Shown: positions 27,447-36,100 of the stretch, piece by piece
Numbering within the stretch: the first letter of the stretch is position 1
Layout: the number at the start of each line of letters is the position of its first letter
NCBI RefSeq assembly: GCF_014930455.1
Contig: NZ_JAAIYO010000001.1
Coordinates: 310,001 to 374,000 of the forward strand
Source of the DNA: Corallococcus soli
Lineage (GTDB): Bacteria > Myxococcota > Myxococcia > Myxococcales > Myxococcaceae
DNA length: 64,000 bases
Direction: 5' to 3'
Notes under the pieces: model-generated
The model's database searches: none
What the model was told of the DNA's origin: nothing
The model's input: only the letters and a program-made list of their open reading frames with translations
Program-made: the position numbers and the translations under genes

Positions 27447-28604
27447 ATGTCCGGTTCTTTTGAAGTCGCGGCGGCCACCGTCCGCGACGCCCTCACCGAC
27501 GCGGGTCGGGGGCTGGTGGAGCGCGAGGCGATGGTGGAGCTGGTGGCGCTGTCGGCGGTGGCGGGCGAGCACCTGCTCGTCATCGGCCCGCCGGGCACGG
27601 CGAAGAGCGAGGCGGTGCGCAGGACGGCGCGCGCGCTGGGCGGCTCCTACTTCGAATACCTGCTGGGGCGCTTCACGGAGCCGTCCGAAATCTTCGGGCC
27701 GGTGGACCTGCGCAAGCTGCGCGAGGGCGTGGTGGAGACGGAGACGTCCGGCATGCTGCCGGAGGCAGAGGTGGCCTTCCTGGACGAGGTGTTCCTGGGC
27801 TCCACCGCCATCCTCAACACGCTGCTGGGCCTGCTCAACGAGCGCACCTTCCGGCGCGGGCACACGCGCAAGCAGGTGCCGCTGCGAATCTGCGTGGGCG
27901 CGTCCAACGCGCTGCCGGAGGACGACGCGCTGGCCGCCTTCTCCGACCGCTTCCTGGCGCGCATCTTCGTGGAGCCCGTGCCCGACTCGCGGCTGGAGGA
28001 GCTGCTGACGGGCGGCGCGTCGCTGTGGCAGGACGCGGTGCCGCGCGTGGCGTCGTTGGACGCGCTCGACGTGGTGGCGGGCGTGGCACGGGGCGCGGAC
28101 CTGGGGCCGGTGCGGCCGCACCTGGCGCAGGCGCTGCGGACGCTGCGGAGCGCGGGCATTGGCCTGTCGGACCGCCGGGCGGTGAAGGTGCAGCGGCTGG
28201 TGGCGGCGGCGGCGGCGCTGGCGGGACGCACCACGCCAGGCGTGGCGGACCTGTGGCCCCTCATCTACGCGGTGCCCACGAAGGAGGCGCAGGCGCTCGC
28301 GCGGGACGTGCTGCGCGACGTGCTGGCCGCGTCGGAGAACACGGCGCTGCCGGCCGCGGCGCTGGAGGCGAGCGCGGGGCCGCTGGCGCGGGCCCAGCGC
28401 ATCGCGCAGGCGGGACAGGTGCTGCTGGAGACGCGGCCTCCAGATGAGGACGCGGACGCGCTGACCGCGTGGCGGCTCAAGCTGGAGGGCGTGGCGCGGG
28501 AGATGGACGCGGGCTTCGCGCCGGAGGCACTGCCGGACGCGTTGCGCGCGCTGCGCGGTGAGGTGGCGGCGGTGCTGGGCGACGCGGCGTCGCGGGCCGC
28601 GTGA
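27447..28604 (+). CDS. MoxR-family AAA+ ATPase, first gene of a bpX ternary system
   Basis: This 385-residue AAA+ protein carries Walker A GPPGTAKS (47-54), the MoxR-type stretch YFEYLLGRFTEPSEIFGPVD, Walker B VAFLDEVFLGSTA (109-121), sensor 1 in ICVGASNALPED and the arginine-finger region FSDRFLARIFVEP. A C-terminal lid follows (GLSDRRAVKVQRLVAAAAAL). MoxR proteins act as chaperones or remodelling motors, usually with a vWA partner. Here the likely partners are the genes at 30841-36214: bpX5-like, vWA-propeller and bpX6-like. The gap of 2.2 kb to them is filled by unrelated opposite-strand genes that begin 19 bases after this stop codon, which points to an insertion. Start ATG has no strong ribosome site. 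Confidence 0.88.
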   Translation: MSGSFEVAAATVRDALTDAGRGLVEREAMVELVALSAVAGEHLLVIGPPGTAKSEAVRRTARALGGSYFEYLLGRFTEPSEIFGPVDLRKLREGVVETETSGMLPEAEVAFLDEVFLGSTAILNTLLGLLNERTFRRGHTRKQVPLRICVGASNALPEDDALAAFSDRFLARIFVEPVPDSRLEELLTGGASLWQDAVPRVASLDALDVVAGVARGADLGPVRPHLAQALRTLRSAGIGLSDRRAVKVQRLVAAAAALAGRTTPGVADLWPLIYAVPTKEAQALARDVLRDVLAASENTALPAAALEASAGPLARAQRIAQAGQVLLETRPPDEDADALTAWRLKLEGVAREMDAGFAPEALPDALRALRGEVAAVLGDAASRAA

Positions 28605-28623
28605 AGCCCCCAGCGGTGGCTGA

Positions 28624-29121
28624 CTACCGGAACCCGTCGACGATGTAGACGCCCGAGCCGGAGAACTCCATGGTGGCCATTCCGGGCTTGGAGTCCTTCA
28701 TCTTGCGCAGCTGCCCCTTCGAGCTTCGGGCGACCGCGCACAGGGGAAGCCTTTCGCGGTCGGGCGGCTTGGCCTCGTAGTACCGGATGACGACCTGGGT
28801 TCCGCCCGTCCAGATGCGGCCGTACATCAGCGTGCCGGGATACAGCGGTCCCAGGCTGTTGTTCAACTCGCTCTCGATGGGTCCTTCGCGCAGGTACACG
28901 GGACTGGTGTCTGCTTGATTGACATCGAATTCCATCGTCGCGCCATCGGACACCTGCAACCCCAGGATGCGCATCGCTTTCAAGGCTTCTTCCGAGCAGG
29001 CTTCGGGCTCTGGGGTTCCGTCGGAGCGCACGGAGACATTGCCAGGAGCAGTGGTCGCACAACCGGCGAGGAAGCCCAGCAGCAGGAGAGAGCAGGAGCG
29101 AATCACGAGGGAAGGAACCAT
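28624..29121 (-). CDS. Lipoprotein of unknown function in the accessory cassette
   Basis: This 165-residue protein has a lipoprotein signal (CSLLLLGFLAGCATT, lipobox LAGC) and then a Thr/Ser/Gly linker. The body (SEEALKAMRILGLQVSDG, PGTLMYGRIWTGGTQVVIRYYEAK, SGVYIVDGF) is beta-rich and not a named family. It follows the DUF2381 gene by 12 bases on the same strand, so they form an operon. Base composition is lower in G+C than the surroundings. Such lipoprotein plus DUF2381 pairs are common in myxobacteria; I do not know their job. The start ATG has no clear ribosome site; an internal GTG at VIRSCS is possible. Confidence 0.72.
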   Translation of the reverse strand: MVPSLVIRSCSLLLLGFLAGCATTAPGNVSVRSDGTPEPEACSEEALKAMRILGLQVSDGATMEFDVNQADTSPVYLREGPIESELNNSLGPLYPGTLMYGRIWTGGTQVVIRYYEAKPPDRERLPLCAVARSSKGQLRKMKDSKPGMATMEFSGSGVYIVDGFR

Positions 29122-29133
29122 GGGTGATGGGGT

Positions 29134-30048
29134 CTACTTGTGCGGGCCTGTCTCTTCCACCACGACCAATGCTTCTCTGAGACCGTCGTGACGGAAGAGT
29201 TCCAGGACGAGTTTTTCAGAGCCCTTCTTGAAGTCGAAGGTGCTCAGGTCGGCGACCACTGCGATGGTGCCCGAAGCACCTGGGACGATTTCCGTCTGAT
29301 TCATCCGCAGCGCGAAGGGCCAGGCCTTTCCATTGGATTCGACGGACAGTCGGGCTTCCCCCAGACGCCAGGGGGTTTTCGACGTCTGGTTGGTGATCTG
29401 GAAGACGACGGCCGTCTTGCTGGGATGGATGTACCCGAGGATCTTCACCGTCCCGGTGTCGCAGGTGAACCGCCAGGAATGGAATTGACGGAAGGGCGTC
29501 ATCGTCACGGCGCCCTGGGCCAGGAGCGCGGCGAGCGCGTGGTCCACGGACGTCTCTTCCTGGCGGAAGCGTTCGTTCTCTTCAAGGAGTCGCCGCTCCC
29601 GGACGCGTGAATCCGACAGGCGTGAACGCACGGCTCCAGGGCTCTCGCTGTCGCGAAAGACATTGACCTGTTGATCCACCTGGCCGTCTTCCCGGGCGGT
29701 GAGCGCGAAGGGGACCTCCGTCCCATCCTGGAGCGTCACCCGGAGCAGGAGCGCGTCCTCGGGCAGCAGGCCCTGCCGGGGCATCAGCAGCACGGACCTC
29801 CCACCCGACAGGACGGGTTCGAAGCGCCCTTCCCAGCCCAGCAACCCGGTCCGGGCCGGGTCCACGTCCTGTTCAAAGCGCAGCACCGTGGCGATGCGCG
29901 AGCCCACGCGGATGCGGGGCACTTCCTGCTGCGGGTCGTCCGACAGGTAGACGTTCCGCACCAGCGGCTGTCGCTCCTGGGCGGTCGCCACCGTGGCCGT
30001 CAGGAGCAGGCCCAGGAACAGGCTGTCGAGGCGCTTCCTCATGGGCAT
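29134..30048 (-). CDS. DUF2381-family protein (myxobacterial paralogous family)
   Basis: This 304-residue protein has a signal peptide (RKRLDSLFLGLLLTATVATAQE). It shows family features of the large Myxococcus paralogous set (DUF2381): VRNVYLSDDPQQEVPRIRV at the start of the mature chain, TVLRFEQDVDP, RSVLLMPRQGLLPEDALLLRVTLQDGTEVPFAL, then a coiled-coil-like acidic stretch (SRVRERRLLEENERFRQ) and a C-terminal half with GYIHPSKTAVVFQITNQTS. Length fits the family. Members usually sit near Ser/Thr kinase genes or lipoprotein genes; the function is unknown. ATG at 30048 was used; another at 30042 is six bases in. Codon use is visibly less GC-biased than neighbours. Confidence 0.8.
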   Translation of the reverse strand: MPMRKRLDSLFLGLLLTATVATAQERQPLVRNVYLSDDPQQEVPRIRVGSRIATVLRFEQDVDPARTGLLGWEGRFEPVLSGGRSVLLMPRQGLLPEDALLLRVTLQDGTEVPFALTAREDGQVDQQVNVFRDSESPGAVRSRLSDSRVRERRLLEENERFRQEETSVDHALAALLAQGAVTMTPFRQFHSWRFTCDTGTVKILGYIHPSKTAVVFQITNQTSKTPWRLGEARLSVESNGKAWPFALRMNQTEIVPGASGTIAVVADLSTFDFKKGSEKLVLELFRHDGLREALVVVEETGPHK

Positions 30049-30050
30049 GG

Positions 30051-30094
30051 CAACCTAGCAGGTTCTCATGATTGGCAACTACCTTTCGAGGTAG
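30051..30094 (-). promoter_or_regulatory. Two short inverted repeats upstream of the DUF2381 gene
   Basis: AACCT-AGC-AGGTT (30051-30063) lies over the ribosome-binding region of the DUF2381 gene. CTACCT-TTCG-AGGTAG (30079-30094) lies 16 bases further upstream. The second could be a terminator or RNA stem closing the DUSAM transcript; the first could be an operator or hide the ribosome site. No U-run follows either. Confidence 0.35.
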
Positions 30095-30177
30095 GTGGCC
30101 CGCGAAGGAATGCACTGGATCCGCAGGGTCTCGGGTCATCTGGAGACGTGCTGAATCCAATGCGCACACGACAGCGC

Positions 30178-30558
30178 TCAAACGTCGTCTGGCGCGTCGA
30201 CAGCGTCCATGACCGCACGCAGTTGGTCGCGATAGAGCGGCACGACTTCGGCGGCCAGTGCCTCTTCCAAGGCCCGCCTGGCTCCCGCGATGTCCCCTGC
30301 GGCCTTCAGTGCATCCGACGCCTTGAAGGCCCGGCCCAGACGATAGGAGCCCTCACGGGTCCTGCGGTGGATCTCCCGCACCAGGGCCGCGGTTCCAGCG
30401 GGTGTGGTCAGTGACTGCTGTGCGTCGGTTTCACTCAACGCGACCTGGGGGGCCATGCGCAGCAACAGCGCGCGCAGCTCTTCGTCGGGCGCCAGTTCGG
30501 AGCCCTGCGCGAGCCCGAGGCCTAGATCAATCACCCTTCGCCAGTCGTTTGGATCCAT
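30178..30558 (-). CDS. DUSAM-domain protein
   Basis: The 126-residue protein starts MDPNDWRRVIDLGLGLAQG and carries the DUSAM pattern: LRALLLRMAPQVALSETDAQ, LVREIHRRTREGSYRLGRA, AGDIAGARRALEEALAAEVVPLYR. The domain is restricted to Myxococcus, Stigmatella and relatives and is helical; no biochemical role is known to me. It begins three bases before the stop codon of a Cys-rich toxin-like remnant on the same strand, an arrangement typical of a small gene downstream of a polymorphic toxin. A protective or regulatory role for DUSAM is an inference only. Confidence 0.78.
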   Translation of the reverse strand: MDPNDWRRVIDLGLGLAQGSELAPDEELRALLLRMAPQVALSETDAQQSLTTPAGTAALVREIHRRTREGSYRLGRAFKASDALKAAGDIAGARRALEEALAAEVVPLYRDQLRAVMDAVDAPDDV

Positions 30559-30560
30559 GG

Positions 30561-30698
30561 CTACTTGACCTTGGGGCCGCACATGTCGAAGGGCCACTGC
30601 CGCTGACCCTGGCAGTGCTTCATGCAAGCGTCACAGTCGCCTCGCCACCTGGGCTTGATGGCGTTCTGGCATCGCGTGGACGGGGCGACGTGCACGCA
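30561..30698 (-). pseudogene. C-terminal remnant of a Cys-rich toxin-like protein
   Basis: Reading the minus strand, 45 codons lie between a TGA (30699-30701) and the stop TAG (30561-30563). They include CQNAIKPRWRGDCDACMKHC and then GQRQWPFDMCGPKVK. Spaced Cys pairs followed by a W-P-F/W-P motif and a last Cys look like the tails of myxobacterial polymorphic-toxin-like proteins, as I remember them. No N-terminal part, start signal or ribosome site is present upstream, so most of the original gene is gone. A GTG at 30695 could start a 44-codon peptide but has no site. It abuts the DUSAM gene. Confidence 0.5.
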
Positions 30699-30840
30699 TC
30701 ATTCACGGCTGGATATCACCTCTTGTTCTCCGGGACCCTGGAGGCGCTCTGCGCCGTATCCGCCCTGGGCCGGAGCTGACTAGACTGCCGGGGTCGTCCC
30801 TGGCGCGGTGTCGCCCGGGCCTGGGAAGAAGCTGGGAGTC

Positions 30841-31311
30841 ATGAGGCCGCCACCAGAGCCGGAGCGCGTCGTCGCGGGCCTTCCCGTGCGCTGGCGCCCC
30901 AGGGCCCTGCCCCTGGAGCCTGTCGCCGTCGTGGGCGTGGGCGCGGTGGCGCGGGCGCTGGGAGCTCGGGCCGCTCGGGCGGACGACGCGACGCTGGCGA
31001 ACTGGCGCGGGGTCGCGGGCCCGGACGTGCTCGTGCTCCTGGGCGAAGGCCCGTCGCTGCCGTGGGTGGAGGGCGTGGTCTACCTGGGACGGGATCCGCT
31101 GGCCCCCGCGCTCCTGCTGCCGTGCGCGCTGGAGCCCGAGGTGGCCGTGCCCCTGTTGGAGCGCGCGCTGCTCGCGGGGCAGGGGGATGCTCCGCTCGCG
31201 GTGCTGCCGGCCTCCGGGCTGCTCGTTCCGGTGGGCGCGGCCCAGCCCGTCGTGCGCGCTTCGCTGGTGGCGTGGCTGGCGCCCGTGGATGGGCCGGAGG
31301 CTCCGCCATGA
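30841..31311 (+). CDS. bpX5-like protein of the MoxR-vWA-propeller system
   Basis: This 156-residue protein (ATG at 30841; a GTG at 30808 would add 11 residues) is hydrophobic and beta/alpha mixed: PVRWRPRALPLEPVAVVGVG, LVLLGEGPSLPWVEGVVYLGRD and ALLLPCALEPEVAVPLLERAL. It has no signal peptide or membrane helix. Its stop codon overlaps the next start (ATGA), so translation is coupled. By size, position and sequence feel it fits the bpX5 component of the MoxR-vWA-beta-propeller ternary systems; that identification is from memory and not certain. It probably recruits or regulates the ATPase complex. Confidence 0.55.
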   Translation: MRPPPEPERVVAGLPVRWRPRALPLEPVAVVGVGAVARALGARAARADDATLANWRGVAGPDVLVLLGEGPSLPWVEGVVYLGRDPLAPALLLPCALEPEVAVPLLERALLAGQGDAPLAVLPASGLLVPVGAAQPVVRASLVAWLAPVDGPEAPP

Positions 31312-33116
31312 CCTCGCTGCCCCCCGTGCTCCGCCCGTGGGCGGCGCAGCTGTCCCTCTTCCCGGAGGACCTCGCGCTCCAGTTGGGGCCCTTCGTGGCG
31401 CGGCTGTCCGTGGCGCTGGGCGGGCTGCGGCCTCGCGGCGAGGCGGAGGGCGGAGAGCCGCAGGGCTATGACGGGCTCAGTCGCCGGGGCCCCTTCGAGC
31501 GCCTGCTCGTCAGCGAGTGGCTGTGGGCGCTGGAGGCTCCCGACGAGCTGGTGCGCCGCGCGGCGTTCGGTGAGCTGTCCTTCCTCAAGCCCGCCTTCCG
31601 CCAACCGCGAGGCGCCCGGCGCACGGTGGTGCTGCTGGACGCGGGACCGGATCAACTGGGGCTGCCGCGCATCGCGCACCTGGCGCTGCTCGTCGTCCTC
31701 TCACGCCGCGCCGAAGCCGCGGGCGCCGCGTTCACCTGGGCCGTGCTCCAGTCCTCGCCCCGCTCCGACACGCACACGGGCCTCGACGTCCCGTCGATCC
31801 TGAAGTGGCTGGAGGCCCGCTCCCTCGAACCAGCCTCCGCGCAACACCTGGCCGCGTGGCGCGAGGCGCTGGGCCTCCAGCCGTCGCCCGAGGATGCGTG
31901 GCTGGTGGGCGCACCCCGCCTGTCCCGGCTCGCTGGCGCGGAGGGCCTGTCCCGCGTGGAGGTGACCGAACCGATGGAGCCCGGCGCGCACCGCCTCACG
32001 GTGGACGTGCGGCCCGTGGCGCGGGTCGCCCGGTCGGTGGTGCTGGAGCTGCCTCCGCCGGATGACTGCGTCCGCCTGCTGCGCAACCCGTTCGAGCGAC
32101 GGGCCGTGACGCCTGTGTGGACGCACAAGGACCGGCGCCTCGTCGGCTTTGGCTTCTCCGGCGATGGACGGCGCATCCTGCTGCACCACGCGGACGGCAG
32201 CGTCGCGGCGATGGCGGTGCCCCACTCGCCTCGCGCCACCGTGCCCAAGCCCCGGCGCATCCAGGTCCCTGGAGGGCAGCGCGTCCTCGCGGCGGGTTGG
32301 CGGTACTCGGGCGGGCTGTTGGTGCTGGCACGCCAGGGCAACGACTACGTGATGCACGGGCAGGTGCGCACGCCGGAGGGATTCCGGAAGGTGCGCTACC
32401 ACGCGCTGTCGGAGGCGGACCGGCCGGAGCTGCCTCCCGGCGCGCAGCCCTCGCTCCTCGTGAGCTGGGTGGCTCCGCGGGGCGAGGAGTTCCTCTGGCT
32501 GAAGGACGCCCAGGGGCGGCTGTTCCTGCTGCCCCCGCTGCGCCAGGAGACGGTTCAGCCGCTCACCCCGGTGGAGGTGAAGGTCTCCGCGCTGGCCGAG
32601 GTGCGGTCCAGACCCGTCTACGTCACCCGCCCCCAGGCTGGCGGAACGGGGCGCTCGATCATCGCGCGGCTGGGGGTGCTGGGGGAGGCGGAGCCCCAGT
32701 TGACCCCGCTCAACGCCCGGAGCGGTGAGGCGTACTTCGGCTACTCACCCTCCGGAGCCCATCCCGACGCGGGGTTGCTCGCGGTGCGCCACTCCGAGCA
32801 CGTCTGGAAGTTGTTCCTGGACACGGGCATGACGCCCATCACCGTCCCCGAGCAGTTCCGCGTGGTGGGCGCGGTGCAGCCGCCGGCCCCGTCCCTTCCG
32901 GGCGTGGTGGCGTTGGATCCGGACCTGCGCACGTTCCACTTCTTCTCGCAGCACGAGCCCCGGACCCTGGTGGCCGCGACGGACGACGTGGTGCAGGTCG
33001 CGGCGAGCCATGGACAGCCCGTGTTCGGGTGGCTGACGAAGGCGGGCGAGCTGGTGTTGTGGGACCTGATGGAGCAGGCCGTCCTCTACCGCGCCGTCCC
33101 GGAGGCCACGCCATGA
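31308..33116 (+). CDS. Degenerate vWA plus beta-propeller protein (ternary system)
   Basis: This 602-residue cytoplasmic protein overlaps both neighbours (ATGA at each end). Residues about 60-250 look like a vWA-type Rossmann fold (RRTVVLLDAGPDQLGLPRIAHLALLVVLSRR). The MIDAS DxSxS is replaced by D111-A-G-P-D, with no serine, so metal binding is doubtful. From about 280 on there are repeated beta-propeller blades: RRLVGFGFSGDGRRILLHHADG, QRVLAAGWRYSGGLLVLARQG, EEFLWLKDAQGRLFLLPPL, GVVALDPDLRTFHFFSQHEP, QPVFGWLTKAGELVLWDL. The domain order suits the vWA-propeller partner of MoxR in the bpX systems. It is flanked by the bpX5-like and bpX6-like genes. Confidence 0.65.
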   Translation: MTSLPPVLRPWAAQLSLFPEDLALQLGPFVARLSVALGGLRPRGEAEGGEPQGYDGLSRRGPFERLLVSEWLWALEAPDELVRRAAFGELSFLKPAFRQPRGARRTVVLLDAGPDQLGLPRIAHLALLVVLSRRAEAAGAAFTWAVLQSSPRSDTHTGLDVPSILKWLEARSLEPASAQHLAAWREALGLQPSPEDAWLVGAPRLSRLAGAEGLSRVEVTEPMEPGAHRLTVDVRPVARVARSVVLELPPPDDCVRLLRNPFERRAVTPVWTHKDRRLVGFGFSGDGRRILLHHADGSVAAMAVPHSPRATVPKPRRIQVPGGQRVLAAGWRYSGGLLVLARQGNDYVMHGQVRTPEGFRKVRYHALSEADRPELPPGAQPSLLVSWVAPRGEEFLWLKDAQGRLFLLPPLRQETVQPLTPVEVKVSALAEVRSRPVYVTRPQAGGTGRSIIARLGVLGEAEPQLTPLNARSGEAYFGYSPSGAHPDAGLLAVRHSEHVWKLFLDTGMTPITVPEQFRVVGAVQPPAPSLPGVVALDPDLRTFHFFSQHEPRTLVAATDDVVQVAASHGQPVFGWLTKAGELVLWDLMEQAVLYRAVPEATP

Positions 33117-36100
33117 GCGCCGGGGCGCGGACGCTGCGTCCCCGGGCCCACGTGCACCGGGGGACGGTGGTGGCGGTGGCCTACTGGTTCCATTCCGGCA
33201 CGCTGGGCGTGACGGAGGCCCGCCGCCGCATGCTGGCCGCGTGGGCGCCCGGGGCCACCGCCTGGGTGATGGCGGGAGGCTACCTGCTGCGGCTGGCGAC
33301 GCCTCGTCAGGTGGCCGTGGAGGCCGCGCCCGGGCTGCCCCTGGTGTTGGAGTCCGGCGTGCTCACCAGCGCGCCGCTGACCGCGAAGGAGCGCCAGCGA
33401 TTGGCGCCACCGCCGGGAGCCATCGTGCTGGTGCTCGCGGGGGTGGCGCGGGTGCTCGTGCCGGGCGAGCCGCGTCAGGTGGATCCGGGCACCTGGCTGG
33501 ACGTGTCCGGCTGGCAGCGCGTCGCGGTGAAGGGGCTGGGCGCGCCGCCACCGGCCATGCGGCACGCGCTGGCCCCCGTGCCTCCGCCCACACGGGAGTC
33601 GTTCGGACCGGGTGTGCCCGCGCTCGCGCCCGAGGCGCAGCGGATGCTGGCGCGCATGGAGGGAAGGGAAGTTGTCGTCGCGCGGCGACAGGGCCTGCTC
33701 TCGCGCCTGCGACACGCGTTCGGTGGCCGCTCCGAGGCGGCTCCGGGAAGCGCGATGACGGTGGGCCGTGCGGGCTTCTTCTCCCGCATGCGAGCCGCGC
33801 TCTTCCCGGGCGCGTCGGCCCCTGCCGCCCAGGCCCCTGACTCCCAGACATCGGGCGCAACGCCAGCATGGTGGCGCCGCCTCTTCGGCCAAAGCCCTGC
33901 ACGGGAAGGCCTGACTCGTGTTGATCAAGGCACGTCATCCGCCACGCCCGCGAGCCCCGGCTGGTTCGCGCGGCTCCTGTCTGGACTGCGCGGAAGCGGC
34001 GCCCCCGCGGATCCGCACGCCTCGCCGTCCGCCACTCCGAACGCGCGGCAGGGTGTCTCCTCGCCGCTGATGCGGGCCCTTCGCTCGTGGTTGCGTGCCT
34101 TGGGCGGAGCCCCGCGTGATGCAGGCGGCGGCCTGGGTCCGGGCGGCGCGCCCTCCCCGCGGGCTCCATCCCCTCCCTCCGGTCCCGGTGCGCTCGCGCG
34201 GATGAAGTCGTGGATGCTGGAGAACACGCCGCTGGGGCGCCTCATGCTCCAGCGCAAGAGCGACTACCTGCGCCACCTGCTGGACCTGTTCGAGCAGGGA
34301 AACGTCGACGAAGCGCTGCGCCACGCGATTCCCCTCGGCAAGGACCCCGACGCGCAGGCCCAGCTCGCCCTGGGGCTGCCGGCGCGGCGCGAGGAGCTCC
34401 GCATCCAGCCCCAGCGCGGCGGTGGGGCCCAGCAGGTATTCGGTGGCGGCGCGGTGTTCGACACCCTGCGCCAGCGCTACCGCGACCTCTTCCGCCGGCT
34501 GGAGCGCGAGGGCCGCATCGACGAGGCGGCCTTCGTCCTGGCGGAGCTGCTCAACGCGACGGAAGAAGCGGTGTCCTTCCTGGAGCGCCATGGTCGCCTG
34601 CGGCTGGCCGCGGAGCTGGCCGAGGGGCGCGACCTGCCCGCGGGCCTCGTCGTGCGCCAGTGGTTGCTGGCGAAGGACGTGGCGCGGGCGGTGGCCATCG
34701 CGCGCAGGGGCGGGGCGTTCTCGGACGCGGTGCTGCGCCTGGAGAAGTCCCATCCGCGCGAAGCCGAGGCGCTGCGGCTCTTGTGGGCGGACTCGCTCGC
34801 GGAGGCCGGAGACTGGGCGCGCGCGGTGGAGGCCGTGTGGCCCGTGACTTCCGCGCGCCACCTGGCGAAGGCGTGGGTGGAGCGGGGCGTGCGGGCCGGC
34901 GGCGCGAGCGGCGCGAAGCTGCTCGTGCATCAGGCGCTCGGCTTTCCGGAGGGCTTCGCCGCCGCGCGCGCAAACATCGAAGCGCTGCTGGAGGACGAAG
35001 CCCCCGAGCGCGCTCCGGAGCGCTTCGCCTTCGCCACGGAGCTGCTGCGCCAGGAGCCGTCGGACGCGCAGGCCGCGCTGCTCACCCCCACGGTGCGCGC
35101 GCTGCTGCGCGACCGCGCCCGGGACCTCACCGTGCCGCTGGACGCGCTCATCAAGCGCCTGCGCAACCTGAAGGAACCCGCGATGGCCGCGCTGCGCGCG
35201 GACCTGAGCCTGCCCGCGGAGCCGGTCCTTCGCGCGTGGTCGGAGGCCTCCGCCTCGGAGCGGACCCCCATCCAGGTGCGACGGGACAGGAACGACGCGG
35301 GCGCCCACGCGGTGCATGACGCGGTGGTGCTCCCGGGCCGGCGCGTGCTGCTCGCGCTGGGCGAGGCGGGGGCGCGGCTGGTGGGCCCGGACGGGAGGAC
35401 GCTGGCCTGGTTCGACGTGCCGGCGTTCTCGCTGGTGCTCTCCTCGCAGGGAAACCGGGCCCTCGCGCTCGCCCGGCGGGGCGACGTGTGGCGCCTGTCG
35501 CGGCTGGACCTGGTGGAGCGCCGGGCCTCGCGCTGGTGCGACGCGGAGCTGGGCGCGTGGGCCCCCACGTATGACGGGGACCGCTGGTTCATCGCCGTGC
35601 GCGACACCGTGGTGATGGTGGACGCGCTGGCCCAGGACCTGCGCTCGCTCTGGCGGGTGCCCCAGGTGGGGGGCACGGTGCTGGAGCTGGCCGCCGACGC
35701 GCGGCACCTGTCCTTCCTCGTCCTGCACCTCACCGGGGAGGAGGAGTTCGAGCGCCTGGAGCGCTGGGGCTACGACCTGGAGGGCGGCCCGACCCTGCGC
35801 CAGCGCGCGAGCCTGCCGGGCCTGTCCCGCAGGCCGGACATCCACGCGCTCACGCCCGACGGTGAGGCGGCGGCGGCGCGGCGGGACGCCGCCGAGGACG
35901 AGGCGCTGGCGCCATGGCCCTTCCTCCCGTCGTTCGTCGGACGGCGCGGCCATCCGCTGCCCTCGGGGGCCCCGTCATGCGTGGGCGTGGTGCTCTCCCA
36001 GGGGTGGAGCGCGGCGCGGTTCACCCAGGACGCCTCCCACACGGTCAACCTGCGCGACCTCGCCGGACACCTGCGCGGGGCCTTCCTCTTCTCCGGCGTC

